Source: DATLZU01 sp035573855
Lineage (GTDB): Bacteria; Nitrospirota; Nitrospiria; Nitrospirales; Nitrospiraceae
Reading direction: 5' to 3'
NCBI GenBank assembly: GCA_035573855.1
Contig: DATLZU010000021.1
Location: 124,001 to 188,000 of the forward strand
Length of the DNA stretch: 64,000 bases
The notes under the pieces are model-generated. The model was not told where the DNA came from, made no database searches, and saw nothing but the letters and a program-made list of their open reading frames with translations. Positions 1-7,118 of this stretch are shown here, piece after piece. The position numbers and the translations under genes are program-made. Within the stretch, counting starts at the first letter, position 1; the number at the start of each line of letters is the position of its first letter.

Positions 1-1
1 C

Positions 2-136
2 GTCGCCGAACAGGGCTACGAAATCGAGCGCCCCTCGCGCATTCTTATCCAGGTTGAATCGGACGACGATGCGATCCAGGAAGTCAAAGTCGGCGGCCAA
101 GTGGTGATGGTGGCGGAAGGAGTTCTAAGATTCTGA
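2..136 (+). CDS. PhzF family isomerase, C-terminal end (partial)
   Basis: Only the last 44 codons are in the window, ending at TGA 134-136; the gene starts upstream. The readable tail has the pattern GYEIERPSRI, then a short beta strand, then VGGQVVMVAEG before the stop. This resembles the end of PhzF/YddE-type epimerase-isomerases, where an E-x-GRPS-like motif precedes a V-x-VGG strand and the protein ends in a hydrophobic G-x-L. PhzF-fold proteins are cytosolic isomerases with varied small-molecule substrates. The substrate cannot be told from this fragment. The family call rests on a short motif, so it is moderate. Confidence 0.6.
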   Translation, partial: VAEQGYEIERPSRILIQVESDDDAIQEVKVGGQVVMVAEGVLRF

Positions 137-138
137 AT

Positions 139-200
139 TAGGAGATGAATGAGGAATGGAACCAGAAAAGGTCTAACAATTCCTCATTCCACATTCAGCG
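139..200. repeat. Intergenic inverted repeat of the CCTCATTCC type, copy 1
   Basis: GAATGAGGAAT at 147-157 is the exact reverse complement of ATTCCTCATTC at 179-189, an 11-bp perfect dyad around a 21-nt loop. The right arm continues into CCTCATTCCACATTC (182-196), and the same 15 bases occur on the opposite strand at 5128-5142. It fills the spacer between the PhzF-like tail and the dehydrogenase. There is no T-run, so it is not a classical intrinsic terminator. It may be a small dispersed repeat. Confidence 0.6.
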
Positions 201-220
201 TTCGTGACTATGAGGGAGTG

Positions 221-1252
221 ATGAAGGCGGTAGTCTTTCGCGAGCACGGCGGGCCGGAGAAATTGACCTTCGAAGAGGTGCCCACGCCGAGGACGGGGCC
301 GGAAGAGGTATTGGTTCGCGTCAAAGCCTGCGCGTTGAATCATCTGGACATCTGGATCCGCCAAGGCATTCCGGCGTACCAGATTCCGCTCCCCCATATT
401 TCTGGGTCGGATGTGGCCGGGGTTGTGGAAGCGGTGGGGGAGCGGGTCGAGGGCATCGCCGTCGGAAGTCGGGTTTTCGTCTCGCCCGGTTTGAGTTGTT
501 GGCGATGCGAGCAATGTCTCGCGGGACGGGATAATCTGTGCCCGACATACGGCATCCTCGGTGCGAAGGTGGACGGGGGTTATGCGGAGTTCGTCGCCGT
601 GCCTGCTCGGAATGTCTTGCCCATCCCCGACGGGTTGACCTTCGAACAGGCCGCTGCCTTTCCGCTTGTGTCCGTGACGGCGTGGCATATGTTGTTCACC
701 TTGGCCGATCTCAAACCGGGCGAGACGGTTCTGGTCATGGGGGCGGGAAGCGGGGTCGGCAGCATGGCCGTCCAAATGGCCAAACTCGTCGGCGCGCGCG
801 TCATCACGACCGTAGGGTCCGAGGACAAAATCGTCAAGGCGAAGGAACTCGGCGCGGACGAGGTGATTCAGCACTCCAAAGAGGAGGTCGCGGCGCGGGT
901 GAAGGCGCTCACCGGAGGGCGCGGCGTGGATGTGGTGTTCGAGCATATCGGGCCCGAAGTCTGGGAAGCCTGCCTGCACGCGATGACTAGAGGCGGTCGG
1001 CTGGTTACTTGTGGCGCGACGACCGGCGGCGAAGTGAAACTGGATCTCCGCTATCTGTTTTCGCGGCAACTGACGCTGAAAGGTTCGTACATGGGCACGC
1101 GGGCCGAGTTGCTCGCCGTCGCCGCGCTGATCGGGCGGGGCAAACTCCGTCCGATCATCGACCGGATCTATCCGCTTCGGGATGCCCGCGCGGCGCAGGA
1201 ACAACTCCTGAGCCGGCGGGTCTTTGGTAAAATCGTGTTGAAGGTGGAATAG
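221..1252 (+). CDS. Zinc-binding alcohol dehydrogenase / quinone oxidoreductase family protein
   Basis: A 343-residue medium-chain dehydrogenase/reductase. It has a GroES-like N-terminal half, a structural-zinc cysteine cluster at C93, C96, C99 and C107, and a Rossmann nucleotide-binding motif GAGSGVGS at 173-180. The usual catalytic-zinc motif C-x2-H near residue 37 reads CALN, so the catalytic zinc may be absent, as in quinone-oxidoreductase-like members. It should be an NAD(P)H-dependent cytosolic oxidoreductase of unknown substrate. An in-frame ATG at 149 exists, but ATG 221 is preferred: it follows a GAGGGAG ribosome site, and the upstream residues lie inside an intergenic repeat. The next gene is a CBS protein 48 bases downstream. 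Confidence 0.85.
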   Translation: MKAVVFREHGGPEKLTFEEVPTPRTGPEEVLVRVKACALNHLDIWIRQGIPAYQIPLPHISGSDVAGVVEAVGERVEGIAVGSRVFVSPGLSCWRCEQCLAGRDNLCPTYGILGAKVDGGYAEFVAVPARNVLPIPDGLTFEQAAAFPLVSVTAWHMLFTLADLKPGETVLVMGAGSGVGSMAVQMAKLVGARVITTVGSEDKIVKAKELGADEVIQHSKEEVAARVKALTGGRGVDVVFEHIGPEVWEACLHAMTRGGRLVTCGATTGGEVKLDLRYLFSRQLTLKGSYMGTRAELLAVAALIGRGKLRPIIDRIYPLRDARAAQEQLLSRRVFGKIVLKVE

Positions 1253-1300
1253 GCGTTGCGAATTCGAGCGGACACATTCTGATAAAGGAGGACCTCATCC

Positions 1301-1702
1301 ATGTCGACTGTCGGGCAGATCATGCGAAAAGATCCCAAGCGGATTCCCTACACTACGTCGGTGCGGGAGGCGGCCAAGAAGATGCGGGACGAACGCATCG
1401 GCTCGCTGCTGGTGGAGAAAAACGGCGATCTCGTGGGCATTGTCACCGATACCGACGTGGTGCGGCGGGCGGTCGCGGGAGGAGCCGATCTCAACACACT
1501 GACGGTGCAGGACATCATGACCAGCCCAATCGCCACGATCGAGGTGATGCGGACCGTGCAGGACGCCCACGACATGATGGGCGATCTGGGCGTGCGGCAT
1601 TTGGGTGTGACCGAACAGGGCAAGTTGGTGGGTTTGATCTCCGTGCGAGACCTGCTGGTGTTTTATAAGCGGGTGTCTGAGCCGAAGATTATGCAGGACT
1701 AA
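1301..1702 (+). CDS. CBS-domain pair protein
   Basis: A 133-residue protein made only of two CBS domains, roughly residues 8-60 and 72-126, each starting with an IM-x-(K/S)-x-P-like strand and carrying a GIVTDTDVVRR or GLISVRDL motif. Such stand-alone CBS pairs bind adenine nucleotides and act as energy or redox sensors; no effector domain is attached. The start has a strong AAAGGAGG 11 bases upstream. A close paralogue sits at 27791-28183 inside the heme cluster, sharing the TDTD-x-VRR and ISVRDL motifs. The partner cannot be inferred from context. Confidence 0.9.
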   Translation: MSTVGQIMRKDPKRIPYTTSVREAAKKMRDERIGSLLVEKNGDLVGIVTDTDVVRRAVAGGADLNTLTVQDIMTSPIATIEVMRTVQDAHDMMGDLGVRHLGVTEQGKLVGLISVRDLLVFYKRVSEPKIMQD

Positions 1703-1744
1703 TGGAGAACAAGAGTCGGTGCGTTATTTCGGGTGATGTGGCCG

Positions 1745-2257
1745 TCACTTGTTGAGCTCTTTGATCAGATGCCCCAACTCCGGCAGGATTAATTTTTCCA
1801 TCGCGAGCCGTACGGCATTCACTGAGCCGGGCGTGGAGAACAGGACCCGGCCGCGCACGATGCCCGCGGTGGCCCGGCTGAGCATGGCGGGTGAGCCGAT
1901 TTCCTGATAGGTTAGGTAGCGGAACAGTTCGCCGAATCCATCCAATCGCTTTTCCAATATTTTTTCGACTGCTTCGAATGTTGAATCGCGCCGTGAAATC
2001 CCAGTCCCGCCGTTGATGATGATCGCCTGAACCTCCTCGTTCATCACGCCACTTTCGATGCTCGCCCTGATTTGTACCGGCTCGTCTTTGACGAGCTGAT
2101 AGGCGACGACTTCGTGTCCTTGGTCTTTCAAGAGGCGCATGATGAGTTGACCACTCTCGTCGGTCTCCGGCGTGCGTGTGTCACTACAGGTAATGACCAA
2201 ACACCCGACTCGGCGAGGAGCGTGAATCTTGTGTTCCTGGTAGGAAGGCGTGCTCAC
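1745..2257 (-). CDS. moaB: Molybdenum cofactor biosynthesis protein MoaB
   Basis: A MoaB/MogA-fold protein of about 170 residues that handles adenylylation of molybdopterin in cofactor assembly. It has the family's VITCSDTRT opening strand, the INGGTGISRRD active-site loop, the GFGELFR helix and a STPGS motif near the C-terminus. The open frame extends upstream to a TTG at 2290 inside the ferredoxin gene, but GTG 2257 gives the usual MoaB N-terminus (EHK-x-APR). The ribosome site is weak at either choice. It is transcribed with, and immediately downstream of, the 2Fe-2S ferredoxin gene. Molybdenum cofactor would serve enzymes such as nitrite oxidoreductase or nitrate reductase; that link is inference. 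Confidence 0.88.
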   Translation of the reverse strand: MSTPSYQEHKIHAPRRVGCLVITCSDTRTPETDESGQLIMRLLKDQGHEVVAYQLVKDEPVQIRASIESGVMNEEVQAIIINGGTGISRRDSTFEAVEKILEKRLDGFGELFRYLTYQEIGSPAMLSRATAGIVRGRVLFSTPGSVNAVRLAMEKLILPELGHLIKELNK

Positions 2258-2280
2258 AAGACAAATCCAGCGGGAGGCAC

Positions 2281-2607
2281 TCAGCGCCAAACAGCGTCGG
2301 GATTGAGCTTCTGGACGGGCGTGCCTTTGCCGATATGTTCGTCGAGAATGGCCGGCACGTCGGCCTCCGTTACTTTGGAGTACCAGATGCCGTCAGGATA
2401 GACCACGACGGTGGGGCCGTGTTCGCAGGGACCCAAACAGGCGGAACCGGTGACCAAAATCTGGCCGGGTTGATAGCCACGCTCCATCAGTCCCATGTTG
2501 AGGGCCATAAGGATATTGGCCGATCCCGCCGTTCCGCAGGATGGTTTCGGATGCCCGGGCGGACGGGAATTGGTGCAGACCACGATGTGATATTTGGGCT
2601 TCGGCAT
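2281..2607 (-). CDS. Thioredoxin-like [2Fe-2S] ferredoxin
   Basis: A 108-residue protein with the thioredoxin-like ferredoxin cysteine pattern: C11 and C24 (C-x12-C) in the N-terminal half, and C57 and C61 (C-x3-C, in SACLGPCEHGP) in the second. This four-Cys arrangement holds a single 2Fe-2S cluster, as in Aquifex Fd4 and NuoE-type subunits. The ribosome site AGAGGAG lies before ATG 2607. It heads a short minus-strand unit with moaB, so it may be an electron carrier linked to molybdoenzyme metabolism, though that link rests on position only. Confidence 0.88.
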   Translation of the reverse strand: MPKPKYHIVVCTNSRPPGHPKPSCGTAGSANILMALNMGLMERGYQPGQILVTGSACLGPCEHGPTVVVYPDGIWYSKVTEADVPAILDEHIGKGTPVQKLNPDAVWR

Positions 2608-2669
2608 AGGGTCTCCTCTTCTCGGAAGTCAATCGTTGGAAGCTCACAAATCATAATCATAGCCGGTTG

Positions 2670-3113
2670 TTATCGCGGCATGTAGGATTTCCATTGTTCG
2701 ACGCATTCATCGGGCAGCTTCCAGTGTTTAATGCCTTTCATCACCCAGTCCAAGTAATGTTCCTTGGGCTTGAATTTCCCGATCGGCGTCGCCGCGTGCG
2801 TGGTGACGAGCACTTTCTCGCCTTCTTCTGTAATCACGGTGACCGGAAGGTGCCGAAACGCACCGGGTGGAACGTCGCCTTCGAATTCGTCCATAAGCTT
2901 CAAGTCTTCATCTGTGACCTCCACCACGATGCCCCAGACTTTTTCTCCGGGAGAGGGGACTGCACTGGCGAGACCGCAGCGCCATTGGGAAGACCACCGG
3001 CAAAACTGAATGGTGTGATCGGGCAGATAGGCTTTAAAAAGAAACTGATGCTCCGGCGCGCGCCGTTTTAGTTGAGTGGGGTTCAGGTTGTCAGCATAGA
3101 CGAAGAGTTTCAT
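2670..3113 (-). CDS. Gamma-glutamylcyclotransferase (AIG2-like) family protein
   Basis: A 147-residue protein with the GGCT fold signature: an N-terminal strand MKLFVYADNLNP corresponding to the FxYGSN-like substrate loop, then VWGIVVEVTDEDLKLMDEFEG with the family's conserved acid near E76-E78, then a strand with a HAATP turn. GGCT-like enzymes cyclise gamma-glutamyl groups to 5-oxoproline; many bacterial members have unknown substrates. The first loop is not the classical YGS, so activity may differ. It stands alone on the minus strand upstream of the ferredoxin-moaB pair. Confidence 0.75.
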   Translation of the reverse strand: MKLFVYADNLNPTQLKRRAPEHQFLFKAYLPDHTIQFCRWSSQWRCGLASAVPSPGEKVWGIVVEVTDEDLKLMDEFEGDVPPGAFRHLPVTVITEEGEKVLVTTHAATPIGKFKPKEHYLDWVMKGIKHWKLPDECVEQWKSYMPR

Positions 3114-3585
3114 GCGCGCTCACGTCCGTGACGATTTCCTGAAACAAGCCTGGTACTTGTAGCATATCCGCTCGTTGGATTGTCAAGTCGAGGGTCGCTC
3201 TCGTCACTGCGGATTCCAGCGCTCTGTGGGTTGCCGGGCGAGAAAGAGCTGCAAGGAGCCAGCATTGACTTCCGGCTTCGTCAGGCCCTATGCTGTGTAC
3301 GACAAATTTATGGCCCGGCGCCGGGCAGGGAGCTCTGGAGGAAAATGACATCTACCGGTCGGGCGTTGGTCGGGGGGAGCCGGTACCCGGAACCTTGGCT
3401 TCCTCATCCGGCAAACCGGTTTCCGACCGAATCCGGCGAGAGCGGCAAGCCTTAATCGAGCGCAACCGTTTGCTCCGCAAGGCGGTCCGACAAGAAATCG
3501 CCCGCGTGAACCCATCCTGCTGCGGAACCGTGACGCCGAAAAGGCTCTATTCTTTTCTTTCACTCCGTCGAAACGCTAACTGGCT
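3114..3585. other. Spacer of about 470 bases, no confident gene
   Basis: Between the divergently placed GGCT-like gene and the membrane protein at 3586. One plus-strand frame, 3290-3589, is open for 99 codons, and its second half reads like a basic helix (DRIRRERQALIERNRLLRK). It ends TTTGA so that its stop overlaps the TTG start of the next gene. The first half looks like low-complexity out-of-frame sequence and I see no convincing ribosome site. It may be a small coupled gene, a remnant, or chance. Confidence 0.3.
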
Positions 3586-4080
3586 TTGACTGTCCAGTCT
3601 TCTTCCGCTCCTTCTTCAGAATCCTCTTGGTCGTGGATCAGAACGATCCACTACATCGGGTACGGTCTGCTGGTCGCCGGGGGCTTGGCCTATTGGTGGC
3701 TCAAGCCGGCTTCCTTGAACCCCATGGCCGATCCGCGCGCGGCGGAAGCCATCGCGTTGGTGCAGACGCATCGGGCGCAAGGGGCGCCGACAATCCTGCA
3801 GGCCTTGACCGAGCACGTGCGCGCTAAGAAGGCGCGGGGCGAAGGCGTGTATTTGGGGGAGTGGCGGGTGCAGCGGCTGGAGGGCGATCTCTATGAAGTG
3901 CGAGTCACGATGCGGGAACAAGGACAGAATCAGTGGTTCGAACGAGAATTGATTTGGCATGCCAACCTGGCAACCAAGCGTGTCAACGCGGCGTCCCTGC
4001 CGGCAGATGGGTACATGCCTGCCGATGCCACACCCGGGGCTCCAATGCGGTCGCCGTTCTCACCAGGAGATGGGCAGTGA
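3586..4080 (+). CDS. Hypothetical single-pass membrane protein
   Basis: A 164-residue protein starting at TTG 3586. Residues 1-18 are Ser-rich and polar, a hydrophobic segment at about 21-40 (IHYIGYGLLVAGGLAYWW) is the only membrane span, and the rest is a soluble domain with alternating charged strands (YLGEWRVQRLEGDLYEVRVTMRE). The last 30 residues are Pro/Ala-rich and probably disordered. The soluble part probably faces the periplasm. I do not recognise the family. Its 3-prime end overlaps the convergent Rieske gene by 21 bases. Confidence 0.65.
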   Translation: MTVQSSSAPSSESSWSWIRTIHYIGYGLLVAGGLAYWWLKPASLNPMADPRAAEAIALVQTHRAQGAPTILQALTEHVRAKKARGEGVYLGEWRVQRLEGDLYEVRVTMREQGQNQWFERELIWHANLATKRVNAASLPADGYMPADATPGAPMRSPFSPGDGQ

Positions 4081-4380
4081 CACTTTGATTACGTTTTCTT
4101 CTACCTGCACCTCGTAGCAGGCAACTCTGAAATCGGGATTGTCCACCCGCACGCCAGTCCGCACATTGAACCGCCAGCCGTGCCAGGGACATTTCACGAT
4201 CTCACCGGCCAGGGCTCCTTCGCCCAACGGTCCCCCTGCGTGGGGACAGGAATTGTCGAGCGCGTAGACGATCCCGTCCACGTTGAACAGGGCCACCAGC
4301 ATTCCGCCTTCCGCTTCGACCGAAAGGCAAGAGCCGGGTTCCAGATCGCTGAGCTTCGCCACCGGAACGAATTTCATCAT
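4060..4380 (-). CDS. Rieske-type [2Fe-2S] ferredoxin (NirD / dioxygenase-ferredoxin like)
   Basis: A 106-residue cytosolic Rieske protein. The cluster ligands are visible as SCPHAGGPL and CPWHGW, that is C-x-H followed by C-x2-H, the spacing of the small ferredoxins of nitrite reductase and aromatic dioxygenases. An upstream in-frame ATG (4506) would add 42 residues without Rieske similarity; the ATG at 4380 follows GAAGGAGG and fits the family length of about 105. It is a single gene, convergent with the membrane protein at 3586. Its redox partner is not encoded nearby. Confidence 0.9.
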   Translation of the reverse strand: MMKFVPVAKLSDLEPGSCLSVEAEGGMLVALFNVDGIVYALDNSCPHAGGPLGEGALAGEIVKCPWHGWRFNVRTGVRVDNPDFRVACYEVQVEENVIKVSLPISW

Positions 4381-4568
4381 CGCCGCTGGATCCTCCTTCG
4401 TAGCTCCGCGCTTGAGCCGCTGGGTCCCGGCCTGAGAGGAGAGATCGGTTCCGGCTTGCTCCATCGGCCTTCCAGCTTGATCTGATTCTCCAATTGTGGC
4501 ATACACAAAGGCTGGCAGGTGGTCCAGCCCCGGCTGCCAAGACCTGGAGGATGGGGTAAGGAGTTCTC

Positions 4569-5114
4569 ATGGAAATGACGTTGTTGCTTAACGCGACCTA
4601 CGAACCGCTGCGTGTCATCAATTGGCAGAAAGCTATTACTCTGCTCTGGCAGGGCAAGGTGGAAGTCCTGGAGGTGTACGACCGCGACATTCACGGGGTG
4701 TCGATTTCGATCAAGTTGCCGGCTGTCATGCGGTTGCTCAAGCTGGTCCGGCTGAAAGACAGCCATAGAGCTGTCAAGTTCTCTCGCATCAACATCTTCA
4801 CCCGTGACGGCTATACCTGTCAGTACTGCAACCAGAAGTTCCGCACCGAAGATCTGACCTTCGATCACGTCGTACCGATCGCCAAGGGTGGGAAAAAGAC
4901 CTGGGAGAATATCGTCACAGCCTGCTGGCGCTGCAACAACAGGAAAAGCGGACGGACGCCGGAAGAGGCCGGGATGCGGCTCATCAAGAAGCCAGTCAAG
5001 CCTAAGTGGAACCCAGTGCTTACGATCACCATCGGCATCCGCAATACGCCGGAAAGTTGGCGCGACTACTTGTACTGGAACATGGAGTTAGACGCCGATC
5101 AGGCGGAAGCGTAG
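4569..5114 (+). CDS. HNH endonuclease family protein
   Basis: A 181-residue protein. The N-terminal 75 residues form the domain often preceding bacterial HNH proteins (LLLNATYEPL, then W-Q-x-A-x-x-L). The HNH zinc-finger nuclease follows: C84-x2-C87, DH at 99-100, N114, and C119-x2-C122. The RNA/DNA-nicking fold is intact. These stand-alone HNH proteins are widespread and chromosomal, and no restriction or toxin partner lies nearby. GTAAGGAG precedes ATG 4569. The biological target is unknown. Confidence 0.88.
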   Translation: MEMTLLLNATYEPLRVINWQKAITLLWQGKVEVLEVYDRDIHGVSISIKLPAVMRLLKLVRLKDSHRAVKFSRINIFTRDGYTCQYCNQKFRTEDLTFDHVVPIAKGGKKTWENIVTACWRCNNRKSGRTPEEAGMRLIKKPVKPKWNPVLTITIGIRNTPESWRDYLYWNMELDADQAEA

Positions 5115-5121
5115 AAAAGTC

Positions 5122-5227
5122 AATGAGGAATGTGGAATGAGGATGCGCGAAATGTGCATGCCCAGGGCAGCCAATTCCTCGTTGAACACCTTCAATTCCT
5201 AATCTACACTCCTAACTCCTCATTCCC
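5122..5227. repeat. Intergenic inverted repeat of the CCTCATTCC type, copy 2
   Basis: GGAATGAGGA at 5134-5143 is the reverse complement of TCCTCATTCC at 5217-5226, and the whole spacer is built of ATTCCT/AGGAAT-like words (also AATTCCTC at 5173-5180 and AATTCCTA at 5194-5201). GAATGTGGAATGAGG at 5128-5142 is identical, on the other strand, to 182-196. The element lies between the convergent HNH and CycH-like genes, where a bidirectional structure could form. Confidence 0.6.
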
Positions 5228-5234
5228 TCCCAGG

Positions 5235-5687
5235 TCAGTACTGCTTATCGATCATGATCTCCACATTTCGTCCACCGACGAGGGTGGGGTTCTTGCCGTA
5301 TTTTCCCTCGAGATCCCCTGGTTGAGGCGGTCCTGCTTGGCCGTCCCGATCCAGCCGTGCAACCACATCCACCATCCCGCGTAATTCCGCTCCCGGCATC
5401 ATCAGGTCCGCATTCGTGATTTCGAACTCCACCGGGAACTTGGGGTTGTCGATCCGCTTCACCGCGAGGGGACGCGGCGTACCTTGCGGTCGGCGAACGA
5501 TGACGAACAGCACGTCAGTCGGCCGCACTTGATCCGCCAGCGCCGGTGCGATAGTGATGCGTCCGGCGATGACACTCGATCCGCCTTGTTGCTCGCAACT
5601 GTGGGCCAAACCCAGCCACGCGGCGATACCGGCCAGAGCAATGATCCCGGCGGCCATGCCAAATGCGCCCGGTGAATAGTTTGCCAC
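5235..5687 (-). CDS. CycH/CcmI C-terminal-domain-like lipoprotein (cytochrome c biogenesis)
   Basis: A 150-residue protein starting at GTG 5687, ten bases after AGGAGG. A membrane segment (about residues 10-28, MAAGIIALAGIAAWLGLAHSC) ends in a Cys that could be lipidated. The rest matches the periplasmic C-terminal domain of CcmI/CycH: G-x-I-x-(I/L)-APAL near the start, DVLFVIVR, RPLAVKRI, and finally PQPGDLEGKYG. In the full-length protein this domain follows a TPR region and helps deliver apocytochrome c to the heme ligation complex. Here the TPR part is missing and the domain stands alone behind its own anchor. The unit is monocistronic and divergent from the siroheme gene. Confidence 0.72.
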   Translation of the reverse strand: MANYSPGAFGMAAGIIALAGIAAWLGLAHSCEQQGGSSVIAGRITIAPALADQVRPTDVLFVIVRRPQGTPRPLAVKRIDNPKFPVEFEITNADLMMPGAELRGMVDVVARLDRDGQAGPPQPGDLEGKYGKNPTLVGGRNVEIMIDKQY

Positions 5688-6017
5688 GTTCCAACTGCCT
5701 CCTGTTGTGTAAAAAATAGGTGTCAGCGAGCAGTTCTCAATTTCACCCCACGGTTTCTTACCCCTCTCCCCAGGTGGGAGAGAGAGGATGTTCTGGGCAT
5801 CAGTCGCGCTTCTCGGTGCAATGGGTTCATGCCTCGGGTCAACGAAGGTGCGCCACGCGCGCAACGTCCTGCGGTGCATTCAGCCGAGCTTTCCAAGGAG
5901 TCCGCGCATTATACAGAGCCGAGGCGAGGCGGAAAAGAGGCCGTGAATGGTGCGGTTTACGCTCCGAAAGACGCTATTGTAAGATACGCACTACTGTTGC
6001 GAATGAGAGGAGGCGCG
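5688..6017. other. Divergent intergenic region between the CycH-like and siroheme genes
   Basis: This 330-base stretch holds no convincing gene; frames extending upstream from 6018 read as Arg/Ser-rich out-of-frame text. A perfect dyad CTCTCCC (5764-5770) / GGGAGAG (5776-5782) with a 5-base loop resembles the GAGAGGG-type dispersed hairpins of many GC-rich genomes. A possible promoter for the plus-strand gene lies at 5956-5985. Confidence 0.5.
5956..5985 (+). promoter_or_regulatory. Candidate sigma-70 promoter of the siroheme gene
   Basis: TTTACG (5956-5961), an 18-base spacer, then TAAGAT (5980-5985), 33 bases before ATG 6018. The fit to consensus is fair rather than strong. Confidence 0.4.
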
Positions 6018-6647
6018 ATGACGGCAAATCCTGGATTCCCAATCTCATTGGATGTTAAAGGGTGGCCCTGCCTCGTACTGGGCGGTGACGATGAAGCCGC
6101 GGAAAAAACCTTGCGGTTGCTGGACGCCGGAGCCAAAGTCACGGTGGTGAACCCGACGCTCAACGACACGCTGCGCAAGTTGACGGCTTCGGCCAAGGTC
6201 ATCCACCGAGTTCGCATGTTCAGGACGACCGACGTGGAAAGTGTCATCCTCGTGTTGAACACACTTCGCGGCGACCGTGACTTTGCCAGGTCGTTGCTGG
6301 ACTTGGCGCGTGAACGACGGTTTCTCGTGTGGTCGATTGATGAGCCGACCCTGTCGAATGTCATGATGCCGGCGGTGGTGAGCCGCGGCCATCTGCGCGT
6401 GGCGATCAGCACCAGCGGCGTCTCCCCGGCGCTCGCTAGCCGGTTGCGGCAGGATCTGGAGCAGATCTTCGGAGAGGAATTCGCGGCGTTCCTGGACTGG
6501 CTGGCTGATCTGCGCGACGAGACCAAAGCGGCCGAGGCCGACGACGAGAAGCGGCGACTGTTGTTGCGCGAGGCCGTCAATGGCTTTAAGTTCACTGGAA
6601 GCATCGAATATCCCAAGGTCTGGCTGGAGCAGCGGCAGAAGGCGTAA
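6018..6647 (+). CDS. Precorrin-2 dehydrogenase / sirohydrochlorin ferrochelatase (siroheme synthase N-terminal type)
   Basis: A 209-residue Met8p/CysG-B-like protein that oxidises precorrin-2 with NAD and inserts iron to give siroheme. It opens with the typical FPISLDVKGWPCLVLGGDDEAAEK, in which GG-D replaces the usual GGG-x-VA nucleotide loop, then KLRLLDAGAKVTVV-like strands, and a SNVMMPAVVSRGHLRVAIST-type segment with GVSPALA. ATG 6018 follows AGAGGAGG. The methyltransferase half of CysG is absent; that activity is supplied by the CobA part of the fusion at 26196. Siroheme serves assimilatory nitrite and sulfite reductases and can feed alternative heme routes. Confidence 0.88.
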   Translation: MTANPGFPISLDVKGWPCLVLGGDDEAAEKTLRLLDAGAKVTVVNPTLNDTLRKLTASAKVIHRVRMFRTTDVESVILVLNTLRGDRDFARSLLDLARERRFLVWSIDEPTLSNVMMPAVVSRGHLRVAISTSGVSPALASRLRQDLEQIFGEEFAAFLDWLADLRDETKAAEADDEKRRLLLREAVNGFKFTGSIEYPKVWLEQRQKA

Positions 6648-6750
6648 GGCGTAGCTCGTGATGCGTCGCGCGTGAAGCCTGATTAGGGATAGGAGACGGT
6701 TCAAACTGGCCGCTGGTATCTGACACCACGCAAAGGAGCGTTTCCCGCCC

Positions 6751-7062
6751 ATGGTCTTGCTCGAATTCAGTATGTCGCCGCTCGGCAAAGGCGAGAGCGT
6801 CGGTAAGTACGTCGCGCGCTCTCTGGATATCATTGATAAGAGCGGCGTGGAGTATCGTCTCAATCCGATGGGTACAGTTCTGGAGGGAGAATGGGATGAG
6901 GTATTCGGCGTCGTGAAACAATGCTTCGAGCGGATGAAGAAGGACTGCAACCGTATCTCCTGTACGATCAAAGTCGACTACCGCAAGGGCCACAGGGGCC
7001 GCCTCACCAGCAAAGTCGCGAGCGTGGAAAAGCATCTCAAGCGGAAACTGAAGACTTCCTGA
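6751..7062 (+). CDS. MTH1187 / YkoF-type thiamine-binding protein
   Basis: A 103-residue member of the UPF0045/MTH1187 family: LLEFSMSPLGKGESVG-x-YV at the N-terminus, Y-x-LNPMGTVLEGEWDEVF in the middle and a basic tail. The family forms tetramers that bind thiamine or related molecules, but its cellular role is poorly defined. An AAAGGAG lies 12 bases upstream of ATG 6751. There is no thi gene or visible TPP riboswitch nearby. It is the last gene before the insertion-sequence remnant. Confidence 0.85.
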   Translation: MVLLEFSMSPLGKGESVGKYVARSLDIIDKSGVEYRLNPMGTVLEGEWDEVFGVVKQCFERMKKDCNRISCTIKVDYRKGHRGRLTSKVASVEKHLKRKLKTS

Positions 7063-7110
7063 CGGATCCGGAATGAAGAGCGGGATGGTGGGGCCTGCTC
7101 TGCCAGGCGT

Positions 7111-7118
7111 ATGCAATA
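7111..7118. repeat. Left target-site duplication of the IS1595 remnant
   Basis: ATGCAATA, abutting the left terminal repeat; differs at one base from the right copy at 7953-7960. Confidence 0.65.

Noticed and set aside
149..220. N-terminal extension of the dehydrogenase
   Set aside because: The codons lie in the intergenic inverted repeat and have no family similarity; a better ribosome site precedes ATG 221.
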